From JAYVFR01 sp043772945 (GTDB lineage: Bacteria > Patescibacteriota > JACMRA01), in the NCBI GenBank assembly GCA_043772945.1, contig JAYVFR010000003.1, forward strand, positions 1 to 46,437: a stretch of DNA of 46,437 bases. Direction: 5' to 3'. Below are positions 32,865 to 40,791 of the stretch, piece after piece (positions within the stretch are counted from its first letter, which is position 1; each line of letters begins with the position of its first letter). The notes under the pieces are model-generated. The model made no database searches. It was given only the letters and a program-made list of their open reading frames with translations, and had not been told where the DNA came from. The position numbers and the translations under genes are program-made.

Positions 32865-33593
32865 CTAATCTTTGGTTTCTGTCTCATCGAGATTGTTTAA
32901 ATTTTCGATTTCTAATAAAGCGAGGGCTGCTGCATTTGATTGAGCCTCTTGTTTACTTTTGCCAACTCCTTTAGCAAGAGTTTGATTATTATAAACAACT
33001 GCAACTTCAAAAACTTTTTCATGATCTTTTCCTTCACTATTAATTGTATGATAAAAAGGTGTCTCATGATAACGAGACTGCATGTATTCTTGGAGAATTG
33101 TTTTAGGGTCTTTGTAACTTTCGGTTTTAATAATTACTTCAAGCTTAGGCAAAACGAAATTATCTATAAATTTTTTGGCTTCGATATAACCACCATCTAA
33201 ATAAATCGCCCCCAAAACTGCTTCAATAGCATCCGCTACGATGGTAAGTCTTGCTTTTCCGAGTTCTGCCCTCTCACCACTGCTAATACAAATTAACTCT
33301 TCCATACCGAGCCCACTTCCTATTTGCCCCATAATCTTATAATTGACGAGAGCTGAGCGAAGGGCTGTTAAATAACCCTCGTCGTCTTTATAATTAATAT
33401 ACAAATGCTCGGTTACAACAAGTTCAAGTACAGCATCCCCTAAAAATTCTAATCTTTCATTGTGTTGCTTAATAATAGGATCTCTGTGCTTATCACTCAA
33501 ATAAGATCTGTGAATAATTGATAGTTTCAATAAATTAATATCTTTAAAATTATAATTGATTGTCTCTTGAAAATTGGTTAAGTCTGGAATCAT
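32865..33593 (-). CDS. rnc: Ribonuclease III
   Basis: A 242-residue protein of normal length. The RNase III signature NERLEFLGDAVLELVVTEHL lies at about 45-64 (metal-binding Glu and Asp). The second catalytic acidic patch is VADAIEAVLGAIYLDGG. The C-terminal double-stranded RNA-binding domain spans about 165-235 (GKSKQEAQSNAAALALLEIE). It cuts double-stranded RNA in rRNA and mRNA processing. It lies in the middle of the minus-strand operon between the GatB-tail gene and the small membrane gene. Confidence 0.95.
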   Translation of the reverse strand: MIPDLTNFQETINYNFKDINLLKLSIIHRSYLSDKHRDPIIKQHNERLEFLGDAVLELVVTEHLYINYKDDEGYLTALRSALVNYKIMGQIGSGLGMEELICISSGERAELGKARLTIVADAIEAVLGAIYLDGGYIEAKKFIDNFVLPKLEVIIKTESYKDPKTILQEYMQSRYHETPFYHTINSEGKDHEKVFEVAVVYNNQTLAKGVGKSKQEAQSNAAALALLEIENLNNLDETETKD

Positions 33594-33629
33594 ATTTTTT
33601 ATTTTTTTCGGTTATTTATTAAGTTAATT

Positions 33630-34046
33630 TTAAGCTAATTCTTTTTTTAAAATCTCATTAAACCTCGCTGGATTACCCTGTCCTTTACTAATTTTCATAC
33701 ACTGCCCTACGAGGAAGCCTATTACCTGAATCTTTCCCGCTTTGTATTGCTCAACTTGAGAATTATTCTCTTTAATTGCAGTTTGCACAAACTCTATTAA
33801 CAAACTGTCGTCACTAATCTGTATTAAGTTTAATTTCTTTAAAACTTCACCCGTTTTAGCCTTTGGATTTTCGGCTAAATATTCTAAAGCTTTTTGAACT
33901 CCTTGATTATTAATCTCTTTAGATTCATAACTTACACACAAAGCCATGAAGTTCTCAATAGTGATTAAATCTTGGATAGGTTTATTATATTTTTGAGTCA
34001 AGGGAATTAGATAAGTAGTAATTACATTTGCTATTGTGTTAGTCAT
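33630..34046 (-). CDS. Stand-alone GatB/YqeY C-terminal domain
   Basis: A 138-residue protein that matches only the tail of GatB: an N-terminal helical part (IENFMALCVSYESKEINNQG) and the diagnostic end KAGKIQVIGFLVGQCMKISK followed by GQGNPARFNEILKKEL. Full GatB has about 475 residues with the amidotransferase core in front, absent here. The tail domain binds tRNA in Asp/Glu-tRNA amidotransferase, and YqeY proteins carry it alone. It lies in an operon with HrcA and RNase III, so it is probably a genuine small protein rather than debris. Confidence 0.82.
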   Translation of the reverse strand: MTNTIANVITTYLIPLTQKYNKPIQDLITIENFMALCVSYESKEINNQGVQKALEYLAENPKAKTGEVLKKLNLIQISDDSLLIEFVQTAIKENNSQVEQYKAGKIQVIGFLVGQCMKISKGQGNPARFNEILKKELA

Positions 34047-34082
34047 ATTTTATTAGTTTATTTATAATTTTATTAGTTTGTT

Positions 34083-34847
34083 TTAGTTATCCTCTTCCAA
34101 AACTTGTTTAAGAGTTTTTAAAATTTGCAAAGTTTTTTTGCGACCTAAAATGTGAGGTTGAGTAATTACCCCAAAGACAGTATCTTGATTATTAATGCGA
34201 GCTTTAGTAGAGACAAGTGCATAACCCTTACCAAGCGGGAGAACTGGATTATCCATCCCAAAAATTGCTGAAATTTCACTGTATTTGTTTTTTGGGTTTT
34301 TATTTACTTGGTTACCTTGCTCTAGAAAGTATTTTTTGTTCTCATCTATATTTTCAAGGAAATCCAATATATTAGCCGTTTGATCAGTTTGCCCTTCGGT
34401 CAATAGGTTTTTTAGACCCATAACTGTTTGGGTGTCTACAGTTACGGCAAACCCGACAGAATTTGTTTCCATTGCCAAAAGCCTACTAATCTCCCTCTCC
34501 ATGCCTTCTTGCCTTAATTGCAATTCCTGTAACTGACCCCGCAACTCTTGCTGGTGCTTATTAGTAACCTGCAAACCTATTATTAACTGATTAATAAAAA
34601 GTTTAAAAGATTTCTCAGTTGGTTGGCTGCTAGAATTAGTAAAAGGTTGATATAAAAATCCCAAATTACGCAATTCTATAAACTCATTTCTAATAGTTGC
34701 TGGGGAGATATTAAAATCATATTTTTGTTTTAAATCTTGGCTAGAAACCGTAGCTCCAAATTCACAATATTCTTTTACAACCGCAAAAAGTAAATTACGT
34801 TGCCTGGGTGTTAGGCCTGTTTCAGGATCTATTTTTTTTGGGGACAT
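34083..34847 (-). CDS. hrcA: HrcA-type heat-shock repressor (short form)
   Basis: About 254 residues against roughly 340 in Bacillus HrcA. The N-terminal winged helix is clear: LTPRQRNLLFAVVKEYCEFG, SPATIRNEFIELRNLGFLYQ and then a Q/P-x-S-x(2)-P-T-E linker. The C-terminal GAF-like part is shortened but keeps VLPLGKGYALVSTKARI. HrcA represses chaperone operons at CIRCE sites; none was seen in this window. ATG 34847 is preferred over 34862. SNase upstream (18-base gap) and the GatB tail downstream share the operon. Confidence 0.85.
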   Translation of the reverse strand: MSPKKIDPETGLTPRQRNLLFAVVKEYCEFGATVSSQDLKQKYDFNISPATIRNEFIELRNLGFLYQPFTNSSSQPTEKSFKLFINQLIIGLQVTNKHQQELRGQLQELQLRQEGMEREISRLLAMETNSVGFAVTVDTQTVMGLKNLLTEGQTDQTANILDFLENIDENKKYFLEQGNQVNKNPKNKYSEISAIFGMDNPVLPLGKGYALVSTKARINNQDTVFGVITQPHILGRKKTLQILKTLKQVLEEDN

Positions 34848-34865
34848 AAAAAAAACTGACAAAAT

Positions 34866-35534
34866 CTAATTAATGAAAGGTTTGTCGCACTTTCCCCAAA
34901 CTCCGAGTTTTTGGCTTTGGGCCTCAAGCATCCATCTCTCAAAATCTTTTTTGTAAGTAGTATTCGGGGAATAAGCTTTTGCTTGAGCGTACCCTCCTTT
35001 AACTAAAAGTGAGTTAACGCTAGCATCAATTTTTTTGTTTTTGGCATCTTCAACGTTCAAATAAATAAACCTTAACTCACGCCCGTAACGATCGGTTTTT
35101 TCTTTGTCTGAAACGATATAAACGGTTTTACCTTCTACCAGCTTTTTTGAAGCATCTTTAGCCTCTGGACCGTAACACATAATTGGAGTGTTAATTTTAA
35201 CCGTTTCAGGAGTATCCATGTTTAAAAAACGAACTTTACGCCCGTCTTTAAGCTCCACTGTATCACCATCCACCGACCGCAAAACTACAACTTCTTCTAT
35301 ACTTTCATCAATTTGCTTAGTTGATTTTTGGTTACTTACTTTACCCCAAATATTTGACCAGTCCGATCCTAGAACTTGATTATAATCTATGTTATTAGCT
35401 AGGGCGCCTAAACTTCCTGCACCTAAGATTGAAATAATTAGAGCCCCAATCAAACCCTTAGAATGAATATTTTTAGCAAAGGAATTAACTTTAGAACTTG
35501 TGGTGTGAGGTTTAGTAGATGTTTTTTTAAACAT
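34866..35534 (-). CDS. Membrane-anchored staphylococcal-nuclease-like thermonuclease
   Basis: A 222-residue protein. A basic N-terminus and one hydrophobic segment (about 29-47) would anchor or export it. The SNase fold follows: VVVLRSVDGDTVELKDGRKV, VRFLNMDTPE (catalytic-type Arg, Asp and Glu), an insert with a cysteine (IMCYGPEAKDASKKLVEGKT), then DRYGRELRFIYL (second catalytic Arg) and the late LLVKGGYAQAKAYSPN. It cuts DNA or RNA outside the cell membrane, probably for nutrient uptake. It is first in the operon with HrcA, and a TTGACA box lies at 35599-35594. Confidence 0.88.
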   Translation of the reverse strand: MFKKTSTKPHTTSSKVNSFAKNIHSKGLIGALIISILGAGSLGALANNIDYNQVLGSDWSNIWGKVSNQKSTKQIDESIEEVVVLRSVDGDTVELKDGRKVRFLNMDTPETVKINTPIMCYGPEAKDASKKLVEGKTVYIVSDKEKTDRYGRELRFIYLNVEDAKNKKIDASVNSLLVKGGYAQAKAYSPNTTYKKDFERWMLEAQSQKLGVWGKCDKPFIN

Positions 35535-35607
35535 TTTTTTGAAAATAAAAACTTTTTGTGTCTATTAAATAATCAAATCAAGTCTCTACCTTTTGTCAAA
35601 GAAGAGT

Positions 35608-35668
35608 TTGCCATAAACAAAAACTTATGCTAGCATATAAGGGTAGTTTATGCCTTTTAAGGGGCATA
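35608..35668 (+). promoter_or_regulatory. Promoter overlapping palindrome, with leader hairpin
   Basis: TTGCCA 35608-35613, 17 bases, TAGCAT 35631-35636. The -10 box is half of the perfect palindrome ATGCTAGCAT (35627-35636), and the leader holds TATGCC ... GGCATA (35649-35668). Both elements look like repressor or RNA-control sites for the next gene. Confidence 0.45.
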
Positions 35669-35681
35669 TAGGAATTAGATT

Positions 35682-36395
35682 ATGACAAATCGTTTGTTTC
35701 ACAAAACCGTACAAGTACACGGAGACAGTTGCTTTTTACCAGTCCATTTAACAGCTGAGGAATGCCTCGGTGAATACATAAATGATAACAGAGGTAAGCA
35801 ACATTATGTCGTGGATGGACCGAAAGGGCTGGGGATCTATTTCCAGAAAGGAGATACAGAAGGACTAGATCCAACTGAATTGTCCACTCATTCCCTAAAT
35901 ACGATCTTTTTTAATGGGAATAAAATTCCAAACGCTCTATTTGGAAGGGAGTACGGATTTGGGTTTGCAGATGGTAGAATTCAACTTTACCACAGGGAGA
36001 ATAATAGATACGAATTGTGTTACCGAGACCACAAATATTCATTAATTAGCAGGGGTAAAGGTGGCAAGAATCTAACAATCTACGTTATGTCACCCTACTT
36101 TGATAAAAATCAATCTTGGGAAGCCGAGAGAACTGGATGTAAAAGCATTCTAGTTTCAAGAAAAAATCTAAATGATCCAAAATTTGGAGATGTACTGTAT
36201 GAATTTAGTACAAACCTCATCATCCAAGTAGGTGAAAAACTCAATGGCATTTCAACAGAGGTAGATGACACTGGCAAGAATTGGCTACATCTCAATACTC
36301 CCAAACATGCACTCTCAAATTTGATTCAAATGTATTCAGAAAACATGAGAAGTTCTGCCCGAGAAATTCTTAAACCTGAGACTTTCAGTATTTAG
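35682..36395 (+). CDS. Orphan protein, 237 residues
   Basis: Soluble protein with many beta-type stretches (SCFLPVHLTA, GLGIYFQKGD, NTIFFNGNKI, YGFGFADGRIQLYHRE) and no membrane segment or known motif. It has an AGGA box before the ATG, its own promoter and a strong terminator, and its codons look less A/T-biased than those of its neighbours. This may indicate recent acquisition, but I could not measure it. Function unknown. Confidence 0.6.
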   Translation: MTNRLFHKTVQVHGDSCFLPVHLTAEECLGEYINDNRGKQHYVVDGPKGLGIYFQKGDTEGLDPTELSTHSLNTIFFNGNKIPNALFGREYGFGFADGRIQLYHRENNRYELCYRDHKYSLISRGKGGKNLTIYVMSPYFDKNQSWEAERTGCKSILVSRKNLNDPKFGDVLYEFSTNLIIQVGEKLNGISTEVDDTGKNWLHLNTPKHALSNLIQMYSENMRSSAREILKPETFSI

Positions 36396-36438
36396 GGCTG
36401 GTTCTTAGAAATTTTTGTCTTTTAGGCTTTCCTACTAC

Positions 36439-36471
36439 ATCCCGTTACTTAATTGTAATGGGATTTTTTTT
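36439..36471 (+). terminator. Strong terminator after the 237-aa gene
   Basis: ATCCCGTTAC and GTAATGGGAT pair (one G-T wobble) around TTAATT, followed by eight T residues on the plus strand. Confidence 0.8.
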
Positions 36472-36560
36472 ATGCCTAAAATATTAAAAAAACCTTCCAG
36501 CCAGTAATTGCATAGAAGGGTTATAAAGAATTCTAATTTTAAAAGCTCTTAAAACAGTTT

Positions 36561-36881
36561 TTAAAACTTCCCGTAAGTTGCGCTAATACAATTGTCTTGG
36601 ATGTAGAAATAAATTTCTAATTGATTCAGAATGGTTAGAACATCAATAAATACAACTTGAAGATTATTTGATTTAACTTTATCAATTTGAATTTCTCCTG
36701 AGGGTAATTGTAAGACCTTAATTCTTGTGCTGTTAGATGACAAATATCCTTTATCTTTAAAATAATCCTCTAGCGCTGACAATAGAGCCTGCTTGACTTT
36801 ATTTGTTAAATATTGGTTCAACGGGCCTCTTTCAAATTTTATTTGAATTGAACAAAGAGTTTTAATTACAAAACACTGCAT
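36561..36881 (-). CDS. Small hypothetical protein, 106 residues
   Basis: Mixed helix and strand protein (NKVKQALLSALEDYFKDKGY, NLQVVFIDVLTILNQLEIYF) without membrane segments or recognised motifs. It is a lone minus-strand gene convergent with the 237-aa gene. Function unknown. Confidence 0.5.
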   Translation of the reverse strand: MQCFVIKTLCSIQIKFERGPLNQYLTNKVKQALLSALEDYFKDKGYLSSNSTRIKVLQLPSGEIQIDKVKSNNLQVVFIDVLTILNQLEIYFYIQDNCISATYGKF

Positions 36882-36969
36882 TAGATTTACTCAAAATAAA
36901 TTACAGTCCAAACCATGCCACAAATTAGCCAAAACGTCAATTAATTTTAAAATCGGATTCTAAACATAT

Positions 36970-36998
36970 TTGACACACGTAAATTATTTAGTTTTATT
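36970..36998 (+). promoter_or_regulatory. Promoter of the AlaRS-fragment gene (leaderless)
   Basis: TTGACA 36970-36975, exactly 17 bases, TTTATT 36993-36998. The predicted transcription start coincides with the ATG at 37005. Confidence 0.6.
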
Positions 36999-37004
36999 CA
37001 AATT

Positions 37005-37352
37005 ATGACAACTAAAAACTATAATTACATAATTGCAGATCATATTAAAGCCTCTTGCTTTATAATTAGCGAAGGAATTATGCCAAGCGGTAAGCAACGA
37101 GGTTATATTCTACGTCGCTTAATTCGCCGCTCGCTTTCAGCAAGTTTGCAACTTGGTATCGATATCAATAATGTTAATTATTTTAGTGAACTCACTGATT
37201 CAGTAATTAAAGTTTATGATGGGGTTTATGATGAATTAAAAGAATCTCGAGAAACTATTATTCAAACTCTAACTCTGGAGGCTAGTAAATATCAAAAAGC
37301 TATCCAAACGGGCAAAAAAGAGTGGGCAAAAATTTTAAAAACTCAGATTTAG
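37005..37352 (+). CDS. Stand-alone middle segment of alanyl-tRNA synthetase
   Basis: A 115-residue protein that aligns with the tRNA-recognition part just after the AlaRS catalytic core: YIIADHIKASCFIISEGIMP, SGKQRGYILRRLIRRSLSAS and the following helices to a GKKEW end. In E. coli the matching block lies about residues 297-405 of 876. The catalytic ATP site, editing and C-Ala domains are absent. The gene has a promoter placing the mRNA start at its ATG, so it is expressed as a free protein. It might act on tRNA-Ala or similar hairpins, or regulate alaS. Confidence 0.82.
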   Translation: MTTKNYNYIIADHIKASCFIISEGIMPSGKQRGYILRRLIRRSLSASLQLGIDINNVNYFSELTDSVIKVYDGVYDELKESRETIIQTLTLEASKYQKAIQTGKKEWAKILKTQI

Positions 37353-37367
37353 TAATCAAAAAACTAA

Positions 37368-38102
37368 TTACTTTCCTAAGTCTTTGTTAATGTCTAAATT
37401 ATCAATTATTTTATTTTTAGCCCTAGCTAATTTAGTTGAAAATAAATTAGTCAAACCAGTAATCCAATCATTTAAACCAGCAAAAACCAACCCCTTAAAT
37501 ATTATTAAAATAATACACCAAGCAAAAATTTCAGTTATACTTCTGTTAAAAAAAGTGCTTTCACCCTTAAACGAGTACAAACCTAATATTAAAATAGAGT
37601 CTATTATTCCAAAGCACAACACACATCGCCAAAAAATTTCCCAACTACGAGTCTTAATGTCTAGTTTTAGTTGATTGTTTTCAACTCGAAATTGATTATT
37701 TTCATCTATCAAATCATTTATTCTAGTTTTTAAATTATTGTTTTCGAGCCCTAACTCCTCTAGTTTTTTAGTTATTTTTTGATTTAAAATAATCAAATTT
37801 CTTTTCTCTAATTCATGTTTTGCAATTAATTTTTCTTTTTCGTATTCATGTTTTTCTACAAAAAATTTATATTTTGCTTCTATCAAAGGAGCATGTAGTA
37901 CTTTTTCAAAAGCTGGAGCAAGTTCATTAATAACAGTGTTAAAATTTCTTAAATCACTATTAATTGGTTCGTTGTAAATTCTTTGGTTGCGTACAATCAA
38001 CGGCTGATTGTAATTTTCATAGATTTCTTCCTGGTTTAAATTATCTCTACCGTCATTAAACTTTACGTATTCTGTCGAATAGAATCCTGGATTTTTGGAC
38101 AT
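37368..38102 (-). CDS. Coiled-coil protein with C-terminal membrane anchor
   Basis: A 244-residue protein. The first 75 residues are polar with a Tyr/Asn-rich start, about 80-150 form a coiled coil (HEYEKEKLIAKHELEKRNLI, KKLEELGLENNNLKTRINDL), and two hydrophobic segments at about 160-178 and 192-213 end in a basic tail. An overlapping plus-strand ORF at 37384 is its shadow. Tail-anchored coiled-coil proteins often tether complexes, but there is no direct clue to function. Confidence 0.65.
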   Translation of the reverse strand: MSKNPGFYSTEYVKFNDGRDNLNQEEIYENYNQPLIVRNQRIYNEPINSDLRNFNTVINELAPAFEKVLHAPLIEAKYKFFVEKHEYEKEKLIAKHELEKRNLIILNQKITKKLEELGLENNNLKTRINDLIDENNQFRVENNQLKLDIKTRSWEIFWRCVLCFGIIDSILILGLYSFKGESTFFNRSITEIFAWCIILIIFKGLVFAGLNDWITGLTNLFSTKLARAKNKIIDNLDINKDLGK

Positions 38103-38186
38103 TTTTTTTGTTTTTGTTTTTATGGTGGCCTATTATTAGCCATAAACCTATTTTTTGCAAATCTCTGCAAAGCCCAGACACTTTAA

Positions 38187-38900
38187 CTACAATCCGCAAA
38201 TTTGACGAAGGTAATTGTTAATTATAGCAGTAGAAGTAAATTGCTTACGATTTAAATATAACTGACTATCAATTTGGTACAATGTGTTAAGAACAATACT
38301 AGAAGGTTGCAACTCGGGGTGATTAAGTGCTGTTGTACCAGTTTTTAAATAAATTCTGAATAAAGGAGAAGATAAATACTGAATTAAATAACTACGCCTT
38401 TCAGTTATACTTGGAATTGATTCAAAAAGAATTTCAATTTTGTTATTAAACTCTTGCAATAGTATTTCAGGGTTTTGGTCAATATCAAAGCTGACGTGCC
38501 TAGGTGTCATAATTACTAGCTGCTCGAGAGACTTAATCTCAACAATTGAGTTAAGGGCTGAGATTCTAGGGTTAATTATTTTTAGTTTAATTTGCTCCCC
38601 TAATAATTGAGGCTGGCTTAAAATACTAATAGCAATTGGTTTTGGTGGGGTTGGTTTGAAAACTGTTTGAAAAGCTTGGGTTATTGGATCAGGCTTGCGT
38701 GGTGTTTCAGCTATCATGAACTTAGCTCTAACTTGTTGCAACTGATTCAAAATTGACGGCGGTCGATTCCCCAATAAGCTAGTTTTTAACCTTAACTTTT
38801 CTAATGGTGTTAGAGATGACAGCTTGGATAGCAAATAATCTTTATCCCCTATTTGCAAAGAATCACTTTGCTGAATTAATTCTTTTAATTCTGGTTGCAT
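38187..38900 (-). CDS. Hypothetical helical protein, 237 residues
   Basis: The N-terminal third has two amphipathic helices (LKELIQQSDSLQIGDKDYLL, KLSSLTPLEKLRLKTSLLG), a proline-rich linker (KPTPPKP) and a C-terminal helical part with SITERRSYLIQYLSSPLFRI. No membrane segment or catalytic motif. A TTGACA box lies at 38970-38965. The gap to the next gene (38901-39107) holds nothing else recognisable. Function unknown. Confidence 0.6.
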   Translation of the reverse strand: MQPELKELIQQSDSLQIGDKDYLLSKLSSLTPLEKLRLKTSLLGNRPPSILNQLQQVRAKFMIAETPRKPDPITQAFQTVFKPTPPKPIAISILSQPQLLGEQIKLKIINPRISALNSIVEIKSLEQLVIMTPRHVSFDIDQNPEILLQEFNNKIEILFESIPSITERRSYLIQYLSSPLFRIYLKTGTTALNHPELQPSSIVLNTLYQIDSQLYLNRKQFTSTAIINNYLRQICGL

Positions 38901-39107
38901 ATTTTTATTAATTTTTTTGGTTTAAATTGAAATCACACCTCAATCTGATTTAATCATTAGCTCTTGTCAAAATAAAGACTACTAAGCAGGATTAAAAATT
39001 CGAAAAGAAAAGCTTTATTCCAGAGATTAAAATAAATTTACTCCAATTTTTTGTGACGAAACCCTTTTTTCTTAAACTTATTCACGGTTTTCAGCGGGTT
39101 TTATAAT

Positions 39108-40697
39108 TTATTTGTTCCAAGATTTAATCAAATTCACATATTTTCTTATTTTTGCTTCTAAATTGAAATTAAAATTTTCTAGCGGAATGTTCATTTTTAC
39201 GACTTTTTCTGCGATTATACTTTTTTTACCATACTCTAACTCTCTTTTTGGATTTTCTAGTTTCCAAATATTACTCCACTGACCATAGCTCTGCAAATAA
39301 TCTTTTTTATCTTTTTCATTAAGATTTTCCAATAATTTTTCAAAAGACTTACTAGGAATATAATTCTCAATTTCTCGACCATCACTAATCCAAACTTTAC
39401 CGCCATTTTCTTCAACCTCTTTTTTGATCCGAGATTTTGTTAGTTGTTTTTTCTGTGTTTGCTTTTCTAAACTTTGTCCTTCTTTATTAAAATCGCTATC
39501 CATATAAATGATGCAGTTAGTATTTATCGCAAACATCCTTATTAATTGCTTTTCTGATATATTATCTAAACCTTTCCAAAATTTCCCACTAAAAGAATTT
39601 AAAACGCTCCCGCCATAAAAGCTAAATTCATAGTCTTCTCCTTGTTTAACACCTTTCAATTCTAGCCAATATTTAATATAAATAGCATCACTCGGACCCT
39701 CAACCCAAATTACCCCATTGGCAAACAGCATATCAGCAGGTTTTACTCCTAATGTACCAAGCACTTCATTAAAACTTAAAATATTTAAGTTACCAATTCC
39801 TTTAGGTTTATCCACAACTCCTTTATCAGTAAAGTGATAAACTTTTTGATTATCTCCTTGTAAGCTCAAAGCCTCAGAAACTATATAATTGGAATGTGTA
39901 GAGATTATGAATTGTATTTTTAAATCTTCATGTAATCTTTTAAATAGATTTGGCAATTGTTTTTGCAATTCAGGATGTAAACTTTTTTCTGGCTCTTCAA
40001 TTAAAATTGTTTGAGCACCAAATTTTTTATTTAAATGCCAAATAGTATGTAATATTTTGCTAAAAACTTCGTGACCTTCGGCTCTTTGACTAACTAATTT
40101 ATCAAAACCATCATTTCCGACGCCAAAATCTTTTAAATAAGTATAATACTTTTCTTGTTGCTTTGTATTTATTAATCCTGTATTAATTTCATACTCCAGA
40201 GTCCCATCATCTTTTAAAATATAACAGTCATTGTCAGATAGATAAAAAGTCCTATATCCTTCACATAATTCTCCAACTTTAATTTTAAAATCTTGATTTT
40301 TTTCTTTATTAAAAATTCGGTTGTCTTCAAATCTTATCTCATCGTTTATAATTGACCCATTAGAGCAATGAATAATAGGTAAAAAAATATCTTTATCTGT
40401 ATTAATTTTACACCTATAACAGTTACAAAAATTACCAAAACTATCAAAACTTCTTAAATTACCATCAATCATAATGCTAGCTTTTTTGTCTTTATTTATC
40501 CCTCTTCTAAACTTCGATTCATATGTTACTAATGGGGTAATTTCAGGTATCAGATAATAACCATGTAAAGCCTCGAGGACACTACTTTTGCCACAACCAT
40601 TTTTGCCGATTAAATAATTTATTGGAGCAAGGTCTTCAAGTACCAAAGGCTGTTTTTGAATAGCTTTAAAATTTTCAATTCTAATTAATTTTAACAT
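39108..40697 (-). CDS. OLD-family ATPase with TOPRIM nuclease domain
   Basis: About 529 residues from ATG 40697. The AAA/SMC-like ATPase has Walker A LIGKNGCGKSSVLEAL near the start, a signature-like region, Walker B TILIEEPEKSLHPELQKQLP and the switch histidine in FIISTHSNYIV. The C-terminal TOPRIM domain has WVEGPSDAIYIKYWLEL and IIYMDSDFNK, the acidic metal site of OLD nucleases. Relatives act in phage defence (Gabija GajA, P2 Old) or DNA repair. No UvrD-like GajB partner is adjacent. It diverges from the RND gene, sharing a 94-base intergenic region. Confidence 0.85.
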   Translation of the reverse strand: MLKLIRIENFKAIQKQPLVLEDLAPINYLIGKNGCGKSSVLEALHGYYLIPEITPLVTYESKFRRGINKDKKASIMIDGNLRSFDSFGNFCNCYRCKINTDKDIFLPIIHCSNGSIINDEIRFEDNRIFNKEKNQDFKIKVGELCEGYRTFYLSDNDCYILKDDGTLEYEINTGLINTKQQEKYYTYLKDFGVGNDGFDKLVSQRAEGHEVFSKILHTIWHLNKKFGAQTILIEEPEKSLHPELQKQLPNLFKRLHEDLKIQFIISTHSNYIVSEALSLQGDNQKVYHFTDKGVVDKPKGIGNLNILSFNEVLGTLGVKPADMLFANGVIWVEGPSDAIYIKYWLELKGVKQGEDYEFSFYGGSVLNSFSGKFWKGLDNISEKQLIRMFAINTNCIIYMDSDFNKEGQSLEKQTQKKQLTKSRIKKEVEENGGKVWISDGREIENYIPSKSFEKLLENLNEKDKKDYLQSYGQWSNIWKLENPKRELEYGKKSIIAEKVVKMNIPLENFNFNLEAKIRKYVNLIKSWNK

Positions 40698-40726
40698 AAG
40701 GGCATTAATTAAATAGTTTCTAACCT

Positions 40727-40755
40727 TTGACAAATATAACTATGTTTCAGAGATT
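40727..40755 (+). promoter_or_regulatory. Candidate promoter of the RND transporter
   Basis: TTGACA 40727-40732, 17 bases, GAGATT 40750-40755. The -10 keeps only the key A and final T. A TATAAT at 40755-40760 overlaps but is 22 bases from the -35 box. Confidence 0.4.
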
Positions 40756-40791
40756 ATAATTAATTCATTCCAATTTGTTTTTTGTTTTTTT

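Noticed and set aside
34000..35681. CIRCE operator near hrcA
   Set aside because: No TTAGCACTC-N9-GAGTGCTAA-like inverted repeat is visible here or elsewhere in the window.
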